From contig NZ_FOCO01000005.1 of the NCBI RefSeq assembly GCF_900110135.1, forward strand, positions 90,357 to 154,356: DNA of 64,000 nt, read 5' to 3'. The DNA comes from Pseudorhodobacter antarcticus (GTDB lineage Bacteria; Pseudomonadota; Alphaproteobacteria; Rhodobacterales; Rhodobacteraceae). Position 1 is the first letter of the stretch. Every line of letters starts with the position of its first letter. Below the pieces are notes generated by a model, which worked only from the letters and a program-made list of their open reading frames with translations, had not been told where the DNA came from and searched no databases. Position numbers and translations under genes: made by a program. Shown one piece after another: positions 35,300 through 44,200 of the stretch.

Positions 35300-35500
35300 T
35301 TATGGACGGCCGACGTATGTGAAGTCGGATGTCTGCAAATCGCTTACAACGCGGTCACCCAGATCTTCCATGCCGCCGCCGACGAGGTTCATGATGACAA
35401 CGCCCAAGCCCACGATGGCGGCGGTCAGCACAACCCAATCAACAGTCACAGCGCCGGATTCGTCGTTGCAGAAGTTTGCGAATGTGTTCTTCATGGTCAT
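35300..35500 (-). CDS. flp: Flp pilin, copy 2
   Basis: 66 residues, 63 identical to copy 1. It begins MTMKNTFANFCNDESG, then AVTVDWVVLTAAIVGLG with Asp at +5 after the Gly cleavage site. AAGAAAGAG precedes the first ATG at 35500; a second in-frame ATG lies 6 bases later. The C-terminus (QTSDFTYVGRP) is shared with copy 1. The tandem arrangement points to a recent duplication. Confidence 0.93.
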   Translation of the reverse strand: MTMKNTFANFCNDESGAVTVDWVVLTAAIVGLGVVIMNLVGGGMEDLGDRVVSDLQTSDFTYVGRP

Positions 35501-35530
35501 GGTAAAACTCTTTCTTAAGGTTTGTGTTTA

Positions 35531-35600
35531 CGTTCAGGTTCACTACCGCGCTGGATCGTCTCGGTCTGGCCTCTGTTCCGTCCCGATACCCGACTTGGTA
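35531..35600 (-). promoter_or_regulatory. Duplicated flp upstream block, copy 2
   Basis: Counterpart of 34915-34984, 31 bases upstream of the copy 2 pilin start. The gap 35501-35873 otherwise has no recognisable gene; it must also hold the promoter of the divergent transglycosylase gene. Confidence 0.6.
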
Positions 35601-35873
35601 TGCCCCTTTTTAACAGGATAAATGTGGCGGCCTTTCGGGCGGAACGTGGCATTTTTGGGCGTTGTAATTTTTTTTGAAAAAAAGTTTTGGCGCGGGAAAA
35701 ATGGTTAATTTTACAGGGGTTTCGGTGGGGTGCTGGGTTTGGGCCCGCCGCGTCGCTGTGACATTCGCGCCAATTTGGGCGGTTTGGCCACAATTGAGGG
35801 GCCAAAACAGTGGCGGCAGGGGGTGATTCCTGCGATGCTGGAAAAAAAGAAGCGTAAAAGAGCAGTTAACAAA

Positions 35874-36752
35874 ATGCCGAAACAGGCAAGATTCTTTGTG
35901 GCAGCGGTGCTGGGCCTGTTGGGTTTGGCCGTGCCTGATAGCGCGCGCGCGCAAACGCCCCCGTTCAAGGACGATTTTTCGGCGCGACGCGTGGTGGTGC
36001 CGCAAAAGCAGGCTGGCCCGCGTATTACGGTGCAAATTGATCCGGTGGAGCAGGCAAAGCGGTTGGCCGTGGCCCCAAAGCCTGTGGAGGTGGTGGCGGT
36101 GGCCCCGGACCCTGATGCGCCCTTGTCGCCAGTCGTGGCCGCCGCGACGCCGGGTGCGGCCTATGGTTGGTTTTGGGATAAGGTTTCAACCGCGCAGGGC
36201 GCGCGGGATGGGCGTTATGGCTTGGCGATGGCCAGCCTGTCGCAAGGGCCTGCCGGAGCATCAGTGCGCGCGCCCCGGATGCAGCATTTGCAAGAGGTGG
36301 CGGGCAAATACGGCACCGAGATTTTGAAGGCCACGATTGGCACCAACGTGTCGCCCGCCTTTGTTTTGGCGGTGATCGGGATTGAAAGCGCGGGGCGGCC
36401 TGATGCAGTGAGTTCGGCAGGGGCGACGGGATTGATGCAGCTGATCCCAGCCACAGCCGCGCGGTTTGGGGTGACGGATTCCACCGACCCTGTGCAGAAC
36501 ATCAAGGGCGGTGTGGCGTATTTGGATTGGTTGATGGGGCAGTTTGACCGCGACCCGTTGATGGTGCTTGCGGCCTATAACGCGGGGGAAGGGGCGGTGC
36601 GGGCCAATAACGGCGTGCCCCCCTTTGCCGAGACGCGCGATTATGTGCCCAAGGTGTTGGCGGCGTGGCAAGTGGCGCAAGGGTTGTGTCTGACCCCGCC
36701 GGAGTTGATCAGTGACCCGTGTGTGTTTAAGGTGATAGCGGCGGGGAGGTGA
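35874..36752 (+). CDS. Lytic transglycosylase, SLT family
   Basis: 292 residues. The signal peptide MPKQARFFVAAVLGLLGLAV ends near ARAQ. The catalytic SLT domain starts at about residue 150, with the active-site Glu in AVIGIESAGRPD, then GATGLMQLIPATA and MVLAAYNAGEGAV. It cleaves peptidoglycan strands in the periplasm. The ATG at 35874 is chosen because it opens the signal peptide; an ATG 39 bases upstream (after GCG) adds a lysine-rich stretch and is less likely. It lies divergent to the flp genes and may open the cell wall for the pilus secretin. Confidence 0.85.
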   Translation: MPKQARFFVAAVLGLLGLAVPDSARAQTPPFKDDFSARRVVVPQKQAGPRITVQIDPVEQAKRLAVAPKPVEVVAVAPDPDAPLSPVVAAATPGAAYGWFWDKVSTAQGARDGRYGLAMASLSQGPAGASVRAPRMQHLQEVAGKYGTEILKATIGTNVSPAFVLAVIGIESAGRPDAVSSAGATGLMQLIPATAARFGVTDSTDPVQNIKGGVAYLDWLMGQFDRDPLMVLAAYNAGEGAVRANNGVPPFAETRDYVPKVLAAWQVAQGLCLTPPELISDPCVFKVIAAGR

Positions 36753-36765
36753 GGGCCGCCCCTGC

Positions 36766-36895
36766 GCCGTGAGTTGGGGGGAGCCGCCCGTCCCCGACCT
36801 TAAGCGAAGGCGGGGGGGGGAGCTCCCCGAACTTAAGCAAAGGCGGGGGGCCAGTCCCCCGGAACCCCCCGGGATATTTTCAAACAGAAAAAGGG
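36766..36895 (+). repeat. GC-rich Rhodobacterales-type intergenic repeat
   Basis: Nested GC-rich inverted segments, including a duplicated CCCGACCTTAAGCGAAGGCGGGG / CCCGAACTTAAGCAAAGGCGGGG pattern. It ends in CCCCCCGGGATATTTTCAAA, then CAGAAAAAGG. The tail matches 19280-19362. It lies between two convergent gene ends. Confidence 0.65.
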
Positions 36896-36909
36896 ATGGA
36901 CGCTTTGAG

Positions 36910-37539
36910 TTAGGGGACGATTGTGGCCTCAGTCGCCGCGCGCAGCTCCGCCTCGGTGACGCCTGTTGCGCATTCGACAATTCTAAGGCCACCTTCGACG
37001 ACGTCGAGGACACCGAGGTTGGTGATGATGCGGTCCACCACGGCGCGGCCCGTGAGGGGTAAGGTGCAGGATTTCAGCACTTTGCTCTCGCCGTGTTTGG
37101 AGGTGTGGTCCATCACCACGACCACGCGGCCCACGCCTGCAACGAGGTCCATAGCACCGCCCATGCCTTTGACCAGTTTGCCGGGGATCATCCAATTGGC
37201 CAGATCGCCGTTTTCGGCCACTTCCATCGCACCAAGGATGGCCATGGCGATTTTGCCGCCGCGGATCATGGCAAAAGATTGGGCGGAGTCGAAAAACGCG
37301 GTTTGGGGCAGTTCGGTGATGGTTTGTTTGCCTGCGTTGATCAGGTCAGCGTCCTCGGACCCTTCAACCGGGAAGGGGCCCATGCCGAGCATGCCGTTTT
37401 CCGATTGTAGCGTCACCTCAATCCCGTCGGGGATATAGTTGGAAACCAGCGTCGGGATGCCGATGCCAAGGTTGACATACCAGCCGTCTTGCAATTCTTG
37501 GGCTGCGCGCGCGGCCATTTGGTTCCGGTCCCATGCCAT
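36910..37539 (-). CDS. scoB: 3-oxoacid CoA-transferase, beta subunit
   Basis: 209 residues. The catalytic Glu lies in LQSENGMLGMGP. MIRGGKIAMAILGAMEV and GGAMDLVAG are typical of the subunit. With ScoA it moves CoA from succinyl-CoA to acetoacetate in ketone-body or polyhydroxybutyrate breakdown. The ATG at 37539 fits the family start (MAWDRNQMAARAAQEL). It follows scoA by 2 bases. Confidence 0.95.
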   Translation of the reverse strand: MAWDRNQMAARAAQELQDGWYVNLGIGIPTLVSNYIPDGIEVTLQSENGMLGMGPFPVEGSEDADLINAGKQTITELPQTAFFDSAQSFAMIRGGKIAMAILGAMEVAENGDLANWMIPGKLVKGMGGAMDLVAGVGRVVVVMDHTSKHGESKVLKSCTLPLTGRAVVDRIITNLGVLDVVEGGLRIVECATGVTEAELRAATEATIVP

Positions 37540-37541
37540 GA

Positions 37542-38240
37542 TCAGGATGCCTTTCGGGTGGTGCGCTGTTCGATGCGCTTTTCGTGGGTGCCTTGGATGA
37601 TGCGGTGCACATAGATGCCGGGCAGGTGGATGGTGTCGGGGTCCAGCGCGCCGAGGGGCACGATTTCTTCGACTTCGACGATGCAGATTTTGCCGCATGT
37701 GGCGGCGGGCGGGTTGAAGTTGCGGGCGGTTTTGCGAAACACGAGGTTGCCCGAGGGGTCTGCCTTCCATGCTTTGACGATGGCGAGGTCGGCGACGATG
37801 CCGCGTTCCAAGATATAATCCTGACCGTCAAAGGTTTTTACGTCTTTGCCGTCGGCAATCACGGTGCCCACGCCGGTTTTGGTGTAAAAGCCGGGGATGC
37901 CTGCGCCGCCTGCGCGCATCCGTTCGGCCAGCGTGCCTTGGGGGTTGAATTCCAATTCCAGCTCGCCCGACAGGTATTGACGCATGAATTCGGCGTTTTC
38001 GCCCACGTAGGAAGAGATCATTTTCTTGATTTGCCGGGTGGCGAGCAATTTGCCCAGGCCGAAATCATCGACGCCCGCATTGTTGGACGCGATGGTGAGG
38101 TTTTTGGTGCCCGCAGCAACCAGCCCGTCGATCAGCAATTCGGGGATGCCGCACAGGCCAAAGCCCCCGGCGGCGATCAGCATGCCATCAAACAGCACCC
38201 CATCAAGGGCTGTTGATGCGTCTTTGTAAATCTTTTTCAC
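37542..38240 (-). CDS. scoA: 3-oxoacid CoA-transferase, alpha subunit
   Basis: 232 residues. The CoA-binding glycine loop [10 protein letters not shown] (about 25-34), [11 protein letters not shown] and [11 protein letters not shown] are characteristic. It pairs with scoB immediately downstream. No acetoacetate or PHB genes are next to it, so the physiological substrate is not fixed by context. Confidence 0.95.
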   Translation of the reverse strand: MKKIYKDASTALDGVLFDGMLIAAGGFGLCGIPELLIDGLVAAGTKNLTIASNNAGVDDFGLGKLLATRQIKKMISSYVGENAEFMRQYLSGELELEFNPQGTLAERMRAGGAGIPGFYTKTGVGTVIADGKDVKTFDGQDYILERGIVADLAIVKAWKADPSGNLVFRKTARNFNPPAATCGKICIVEVEEIVPLGALDPDTIHLPGIYVHRIIQGTHEKRIEQRTTRKAS

Positions 38241-38387
38241 CGATTTTCCCCCGCGCTATGATGGGGAAGTTGTGGCCCGCGTTTAGAGTGAAGTCAATTG
38301 CCGCAGTGCAGCGCGCGCAGGAAGGGTTTGGGGTGGTTGCGAAAAGCGCTTGAAGCCGGGGCCTGCGCGCGGCTATCAAGGTGCCGT

Positions 38388-38476
38388 GGCCGCTTGCTGG
38401 AACTGGTAGACAGACCGGACTTAAAATCCGTTGCTTGGAAACGAGCGTGTGGGTTCGATTCCCACAGCGGCCACCA
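38388..38476 (+). tRNA. tRNA-Leu, anticodon TAA, with encoded CCA
   Basis: The acceptor stem GGCCGCT (38388-38394) pairs with AGCGGCC (38466-38472), followed by discriminator A and CCA. The D-arm contains AACTGGTAGA, and the anticodon loop CTTAAAA places TAA at 38422-38424. A long variable arm (TTGCTTGGAAACGAGC) is typical of class II tRNA. The T-arm is GTGGGTTCGATTCCCAC. The bottom of the anticodon stem has one C:T mismatch. The tRNA ends one base before the stop codon of the opposite-strand metR. Confidence 0.95.
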
Positions 38477-39382
38477 CTATCCCCGTTGCAGTTTCACCGG
38501 CTCTGACCGTCCCAGTTTCAGGAAATGCGCCATAAAGGGTTTTGTGGCGTCCTCCTCGCGCGTGGCGGCATATAGGCGTTTGGTGATTGTTTGGGGGCCA
38601 AGGGGCCGGGTGACGTAATCGGCGTTGGAGCGCAGGTCGCGCAGCACCCAATCTGGCAGCACCGACACGCCCCGGTTGGACCCGACGAGCATAAGGATAA
38701 CGGCGGTAAGTTCCACCGCGCGGGTGGCGCGGGGTTCGACCTTGGCCGGGGTGAGGAGTTCGGTGAACACATCCAATTTGTCACGCGCCACCGGATAGGT
38801 GATGAGGAGTTGATCGCGAAAATCCGCAGCCTCGATCATCGATTTTTGCGCCAGTGGGTTTTGGGCGCTGGCAACAAACATCGGGTGATAATCAAACAGC
38901 GGGTTGAAGGTGACATTGGCAAGGGGGATGGGGTCGGAGGAGATCACCAGATCAACCTCTTCGCGTTGCAAGGCTGGCAGCGCCTCGAAAGCTAGGCCTG
39001 CGCGGATGTCCACGTCCACCTCGGGCCAGGCACGGCGAAAGAGTTCCAGCACGGGAAACAGCCATTCAAAGCACGCGTGACATTCAATGGCGATGTGCAG
39101 GCGGCCGGTTTTGCCGGAACGGAGCCCGCGAAACTCCTCCTCCAGCGCGTCAATCTCGGGCAGGATGCGTTCGGCGAGGCGCAGCATGCGGATGCCAGCG
39201 GCGGAAAGTTTGAGGGGTTTGGATCGGCGCACGAACAGATCGACGCCTGCCTGATCCTCTAGCCCTTTGACCTGATGCGACAGGGCGGACTGGGTCATGT
39301 TCAGCATATCGGCGGCGCGGGCGAGGCCGCCTGCCTGTTGAATGGCGCGGATGGTGCGCAGGTGGCGAAATTCGATGTGCAT
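38477..39382 (-). CDS. metR: LysR-type regulator, probable MetR
   Basis: 301 residues. The N-terminal helix-turn-helix has AADMLNMTQSALSHQVKGLE. The effector domain segments RLHIAIECHACFEWLFPVLE and LLITYPVARDKLDVF closely resemble MetR, the homocysteine-responsive activator of methionine genes. It is divergent from metF, which supports the assignment. The ATG at 39382 gives the family N-terminus MHIEFRHLRTIRAI. The frame is open upstream into metF, but that part is antisense. Its stop codon begins directly after the tRNA-Leu CCA. Confidence 0.88.
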   Translation of the reverse strand: MHIEFRHLRTIRAIQQAGGLARAADMLNMTQSALSHQVKGLEDQAGVDLFVRRSKPLKLSAAGIRMLRLAERILPEIDALEEEFRGLRSGKTGRLHIAIECHACFEWLFPVLELFRRAWPEVDVDIRAGLAFEALPALQREEVDLVISSDPIPLANVTFNPLFDYHPMFVASAQNPLAQKSMIEAADFRDQLLITYPVARDKLDVFTELLTPAKVEPRATRAVELTAVILMLVGSNRGVSVLPDWVLRDLRSNADYVTRPLGPQTITKRLYAATREEDATKPFMAHFLKLGRSEPVKLQRG

Positions 39383-39395
39383 TATGTGGTCCGCC

Positions 39396-39419
39396 TCATA
39401 AACATGATTAGTATTATGA
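39396..39419. promoter_or_regulatory. Candidate MetR operator between metR and metF
   Basis: TCATAA (39396-39401) and TTATGA (39414-39419) form an inverted repeat with 12 bases between. It lies in the 93-base divergent intergenic region, 14 bases from the metR start. Spacing suits a LysR-type dimer site. Confidence 0.45.
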
Positions 39420-39475
39420 ATTTGTCTCACATCCCGAAATCGGCGACAAGAGGGCATAGAGCAGGAGTGCCACGC

Positions 39476-40345
39476 ATGACCAAGACACCGAATATTTCGT
39501 TTGAATTTTTCCCACCGCAAACGCTGGATGCGTCGTTCCGGCTGTGGGAAACGGTGCAGGTTCTTGCCCCATTGGCGCCCACGTTCGCATCCGTGACCTA
39601 TGGCGCGGGCGGCACCACGCGGAAATTGACGCATGAAGCGGTGGCGACGATTGGCAGCCATTACGGGCTGAATGTGGCGGCGCATTTGACCTGCGTGGAT
39701 GCGACACGCGCGGAAACGCTGGAAATTGCGGAAAGCTATGCTGCGGCGGGGGTCACGGAAATTGTGGCGCTGCGCGGCGATGCGCCCAAAGGGGCTGCGC
39801 GGTTTACGCCGCATCCCGATGGCTTTGCATCATCCGTGGAATTGGTGGCGGCGCTGGCCGAAACGGGCAAATTCAAGCTGCGCGTGGGGGCATACCCTGA
39901 ACCGCACCCTGATTCTGCAGATACGCTGGCCGATGTACAATTCCTGAAGCGCAAGATTGATGCGGGGGCGACCAGTGCCATCACGCAGTTTTTCTTTGAG
40001 GCGGAGACGTTTTTGCGGTTCCGCGATGCCTGTGTGAAAGCGGGGATTACCGCGCCGATTTTGCCGGGAATTTTGCCGATCCAGTCGTGGGAGGGCACCA
40101 AGAAATTTGCAGCGCGTTGTGGGACCCAAGTGCCCGCGTGGTTGGATGATGCGTTTGTCGCTGCCAAGCGGGACGGGCGTGAAGCATTGCTTGCCACCGC
40201 GCTTTGCACTGAGTTGTGCGATGAATTGTTGGGGGAAGGGGTGCAGGATTTGCATTTCTATACCCTGAACAAGCCGCATTTGACGCGCGATGTATGCCAC
40301 GCGCTGGGCATTTCGCCGCAAGTGGCACTGCAAAACGTGGCGTGA
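39476..40345 (+). CDS. metF: 5,10-methylenetetrahydrofolate reductase
   Basis: 289 residues. The N-terminus SFEFFPPQT (about 8-16), then SVTYGAGGTTR, LTCVD and IVALRGDAPKG are the folate/FAD barrel motifs of MetF. It reduces methylene-THF to methyl-THF for methionine synthesis. The ATG at 39476 follows CAGGAGTGCCACGC. An upstream open stretch runs antisense to metR and is not part of the gene. Three terminators in tandem follow it. Confidence 0.95.
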   Translation: MTKTPNISFEFFPPQTLDASFRLWETVQVLAPLAPTFASVTYGAGGTTRKLTHEAVATIGSHYGLNVAAHLTCVDATRAETLEIAESYAAAGVTEIVALRGDAPKGAARFTPHPDGFASSVELVAALAETGKFKLRVGAYPEPHPDSADTLADVQFLKRKIDAGATSAITQFFFEAETFLRFRDACVKAGITAPILPGILPIQSWEGTKKFAARCGTQVPAWLDDAFVAAKRDGREALLATALCTELCDELLGEGVQDLHFYTLNKPHLTRDVCHALGISPQVALQNVA

Positions 40346-40367
40346 ACCCAGTCGACCCTGAAGCCTT

Positions 40368-40476
40368 GGGGCGGTGAAAACCGCCCCATTTTTATTGGAT
40401 TTGGTGGGCGGTGAAAACCGCCCCATTTTTATTGGATTTGGTGGGCGGTGAAAACCGCCCCTTTTTTTGCGTCTGT
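40368..40476 (+). repeat. Tandem 37-base repeat; triplicated terminator behind metF
   Basis: Units start at 40369, 40406 and 40443. Each contains GGGCGGTGAAAACCGCCCC, a 7-bp GC stem with loop TGAAAA, followed by a T-rich stretch. Units 1 and 2 continue ATTTTTATTGGATTTGGT; the last ends CTTTTTTTG. The spacing is exactly 37 bases. There are no unique spacers, so this is not a CRISPR array. Confidence 0.92.
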
Positions 40477-41219
40477 TATTTACGGCCAACGCGCGGAATG
40501 CGGGATTTTACGGTGGGATATGTCGCCTCGGGGTGGGGCGGTGCGCCGTGGGTGCGCGACCAAAACCGGGGACCGCCGCGCGCGGCCCATGGGCGCAACA
40601 TCAGCACCGCACCCGCGATAAACCCACCTGCATGGGCCCAATAGGCAACCCCGCCCGTATCGCCCGGCGTGGAAAAGCCGCTCAACAATTGCATGCCAAA
40701 CCACAGCCCCAGCATGATCCACGCGGGAATGGGCAACACGCGGAAAAAGATGATGAAAATGATCAGCACATCGACTTTGGCGCGCGGGAACATCAGCAGA
40801 TAGCCGCCCATCACACCTGCAATCGCGCCGGATGCCCCGATCATCGGCACCAGCGAATAGGGGGCAGAGGCGATTTGCAGCGCTGCCGCCGCCAGCCCGG
40901 ACAACAGGTAAAACCCAAGATAGCGGGCGTGGCCCAAGATATCTTCAAGGTTGTCGCCAAAGATAAACAAAAACAGCATGTTGCCTGCAAGGTGCATCCA
41001 GCCGCCGTGCAAGAACATGGAGGTAAACAGCGTATCCACCCCGCCGCCTGCCATCACACGGCGCGGCACTAGGCCCCATTCGATGAAAAACAGCGACAGC
41101 CGCCCTTCATCCGGGATGGTGAGGGTATAGCTGAGGAAGATCCCGATGTTCAGGATCATCAGCGCATAGGTGACATAGGCCACGCGCCCGGAGGGGTTAT
41201 GATCGCGGATCGGAAACAT
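40476..41219 (-). CDS. Rhomboid-family intramembrane serine protease
   Basis: 247 residues with about six membrane segments. The catalytic dyad is Ser130 (MIGASGAIAG) and His196 (WAHAGGF). MFLHGGWMHLAGNMLFLFIF (about 68-87) is the characteristic L1-helix 2 region. Rhomboids cleave membrane proteins within or near their transmembrane part. The substrate is unknown. The C-terminal tail of about 45 residues is basic and Pro-rich. Its stop lies at the edge of the triplicated terminator. Confidence 0.93.
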   Translation of the reverse strand: MFPIRDHNPSGRVAYVTYALMILNIGIFLSYTLTIPDEGRLSLFFIEWGLVPRRVMAGGGVDTLFTSMFLHGGWMHLAGNMLFLFIFGDNLEDILGHARYLGFYLLSGLAAAALQIASAPYSLVPMIGASGAIAGVMGGYLLMFPRAKVDVLIIFIIFFRVLPIPAWIMLGLWFGMQLLSGFSTPGDTGGVAYWAHAGGFIAGAVLMLRPWAARGGPRFWSRTHGAPPHPEATYPTVKSRIPRVGRK

Positions 41220-41257
41220 GGGTCAAAATTTCCGATCCGCGCGAGGGCGTCAAGAGG

Positions 41258-44200
41258 TTAAGCGTCGCCCATTTCGGCCAAGAGTTGCGCGTTGCCGCCC
41301 GATGCCGTGGTATCGATGCAAACATGGCGTTCCAATTGCACATGCGCCGCATCTGGCAAACCGCCGATCAAAGGCAGGATAGGGCCATTGCGCGCGGCAA
41401 GCGCTTGCGCGTATGCGCGGCCTGTGGTGGCATCGCCCCACCAGATGGCGCCCGAAAACCCTTGCAGGGTGGTTAATGCGGCAGGGTCCAACTGCCCCGC
41501 CTCCACCGCGACGCCGCCATGGGCGCGCACCGCCTCTGCTTGTGCCAGCATTTGTGGGGCCGTGGGGCCAAGGCAGAGCAGCGGCGCACGGGCATAGGCC
41601 GACAGGCGGTTTGATTCGCCCGTAGGACCGGGCAGGTCGTGAGTGTGGATTGCGGCGGGGTTTGGCGGGTTGGCAGCCAGCGATTTTGCGACCGTATCGG
41701 GGATGGAGGTTGCCGCCGCGCCGTCCAGCTGGGAGGCTGCGTGCTGGGTGAAGCGGGCCATGTAATCTGGGCCGCCTGCCTTTGGTCCGGTGCCAGAAAG
41801 TCCTTCGCCGCCAAAGGGTTGGCTGCCCACAACCGCGCCAATTTGGTTGCGGTTCACATAGGTGTTGCCTGCGGTGATTTGGCTGACCACGCGGTCCACC
41901 CGGTCATCAATCCGGCTGTGCAAACCGAATGTCAGGCCGTAGCCCATGGCATTCACATCCACGATCACCGCGTTCAACCCGCCCGATTTCCACGGGGCCA
42001 CATGCAGCACGGGGCCAAAGATTTCGCGCGGCATATCGGCAATGCCGCGCACTTTGATCACGGTGGGGGCGATGAAGGTGCCGTTTGTGCTGGTGCGCGC
42101 CTCGTGCAGCACGCGCCCTTCGGCGCGGGCGGCGTCAATATAGGCTTGGATATCGGTTTGCGCCTTGGCGTCGATCACGGGGCCGGTGTCGGTGACAAGG
42201 TGCCACGGGTCGCCCGCCTCCAGATCATCCATCGCGCCGTAAAGCATTTCCAGCACAGTGTCGCGGACATCATCTTGCAGGTACAAACAGCGCAGGGCCG
42301 AACAGCGCTGGCCCGCCGATTGAAAGCTGGAGGCGAGGATATCACGCACGGCCTGTTCGGGCAGGGCGGTGCTGTCGACCACCATCGCGTTCAACCCGCC
42401 GGTTTCGGCGATCAGGGGCGCTGTGGGGTCCATGTGCTGCGCCATATTGGTGCGGATGCGCAAAGCGGTGGGGGTGGACCCGGTAAAACACACGCCATTG
42501 ACGCGCGCATCCGATGTCAGGGCGGTGCCAATATCGGCCCCGGTGCCGGGCAGCAGTTGCAACGCGCTGGCGGGCACGCCTGCCTTGTGCAGCAGCGCCA
42601 CGGCCACGCCTGCGATCAAGCTGGTTTGTTCGGCGGGTTTGGCCAGAACGGCATTGCCAGCGCCCAAAGCCGCCGCGATTTGGCCTGTGAAGATGGCCAG
42701 CGGGAAGTTCCACGGGCTGATGCAGGTGAAAATACCGCGGGCTGGCAGGGTGACCCCTGCTGCCTGTTCGGCGTAATAGCGCAGAAAATCAACCGCTTCA
42801 CGCAGTTCGCCCACACAATCGACAAGGGTTTTGCCAGCTTCACGGGCCAGCAGGGCAAAGAACACGCCAAATTCCGCTTCATAAAGGTCTGCGGCGCGGC
42901 GCAGCACGGTGGCGCGTTCCGCAGGGGCCGCGTCCCATGGTTTTGCGGCGGACAACGCGGTTGCCACATCGGGGGCGCTGGCGGGCAACACATGGCCGAC
43001 ACGCGCGCCTGTGGCGGGGTTTTTCACCTCCCACCGTTGGCCGCCTGCGGTGGGGCCTGCCAGCATAGGGCGCACCTCAAACAAGGCGGTTTCGTGGGGC
43101 GCGCGGGCGTCGTGGATTTCAGCCAGATCGCCGCTGTCGGTCAAATCCCAGCCCCGCGAATTGGCGCGTTTGCCAAACAGATGGGGGGCGGTGGGTAAGA
43201 TTGCGCTTTCGATGGGCTGCGTGGCTTCCATCGCGGTCAGGGGGCAGGCGGCGACCTCCTCGGGTGGGACAGCTTCGTCCACGATTTGGTTCACAAAACT
43301 GCTGTTCGCGCCGTTTTCCAGCAGGCGGCGCACAAGGTAGGCGAGCAGGTCGCGGTGCGCGCCGACGGGGGCATAGATGCGGCAGCGGGTGCCGCTGCCC
43401 TCTAGCACGATGTCGTGCAGGCGTTCGCCCATGCCGTGCAGGCGCTGAAATTCAAAGGCGCGTTTGTCGGTGGCCATATCCAGCACGGCGGCGACGGTAT
43501 GCGCGTTGTGGGTGGCAAATTGCGGATAAATCCGGTTTGTCATGCCAAGCAGCTTTTGCGCACAGGAAATATAGGCGACATCGGTGGAGTGTTTGCGGGT
43601 GAACACCGGGAAACTTTCAAGGCCCAACACTTGGGCGCGCTTTACCTCGGCGTCCCAATAGGCACCTTTGACCAAGCGGACCATGATTTTGCGGTCCAAA
43701 CGGTCGGCCAAGCCATAAAGCCAGTCGATCACAGCGCCCGCGCGGCGACCGTAGGCTTGGACCACCACGCCAAACCCGTCCCAGCCTTTCAGCGATGGGT
43801 CAGACAAAACCGCCTCAATCACTTGCAGGGACAGGGCCAGACGGTCAGCTTCCTCCGCATCAATGTTGAAGCCCAGACCCGCGGCCTTTGCCAGACCTGC
43901 GAGGGCGCGGACGCGGGGCACCAACTCCTCCATCACGCGGTCGCGTTTGGCGACCTCATACCGGGGGTGCAGGGCGGAAAGTTTGACCGAAATACCGGGG
44001 TTTTCGCGAATGTCCTTGGATTTGGCCGCCTTTGCAATCGCGGTGATCGCGGCGGTGTAGGACAGGTGATAGCGCCGCGCGTCATGTTCGGTGCGCGCCG
44101 CCTCACCCAGCATGTCATAGCTGTAGGTGAACCCTTTGCCTTCCAGATCGCGGGCGCGGGTCATGGCTTTCTCAATAGTTTCGCCCAACACGAACTGCTT

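Noticed and set aside
40368..40476. Possible CRISPR array
   Set aside because: Repeats are directly abutting with the same content in each 37-base unit; there are no unique spacers and no cas genes. The units are terminator hairpins.
41639..43198. 519-codon open frame on the plus strand inside putA
   Set aside because: Antisense to a gene with intact catalytic motifs. Product is rich in Gly, His and Arg with no family resemblance.
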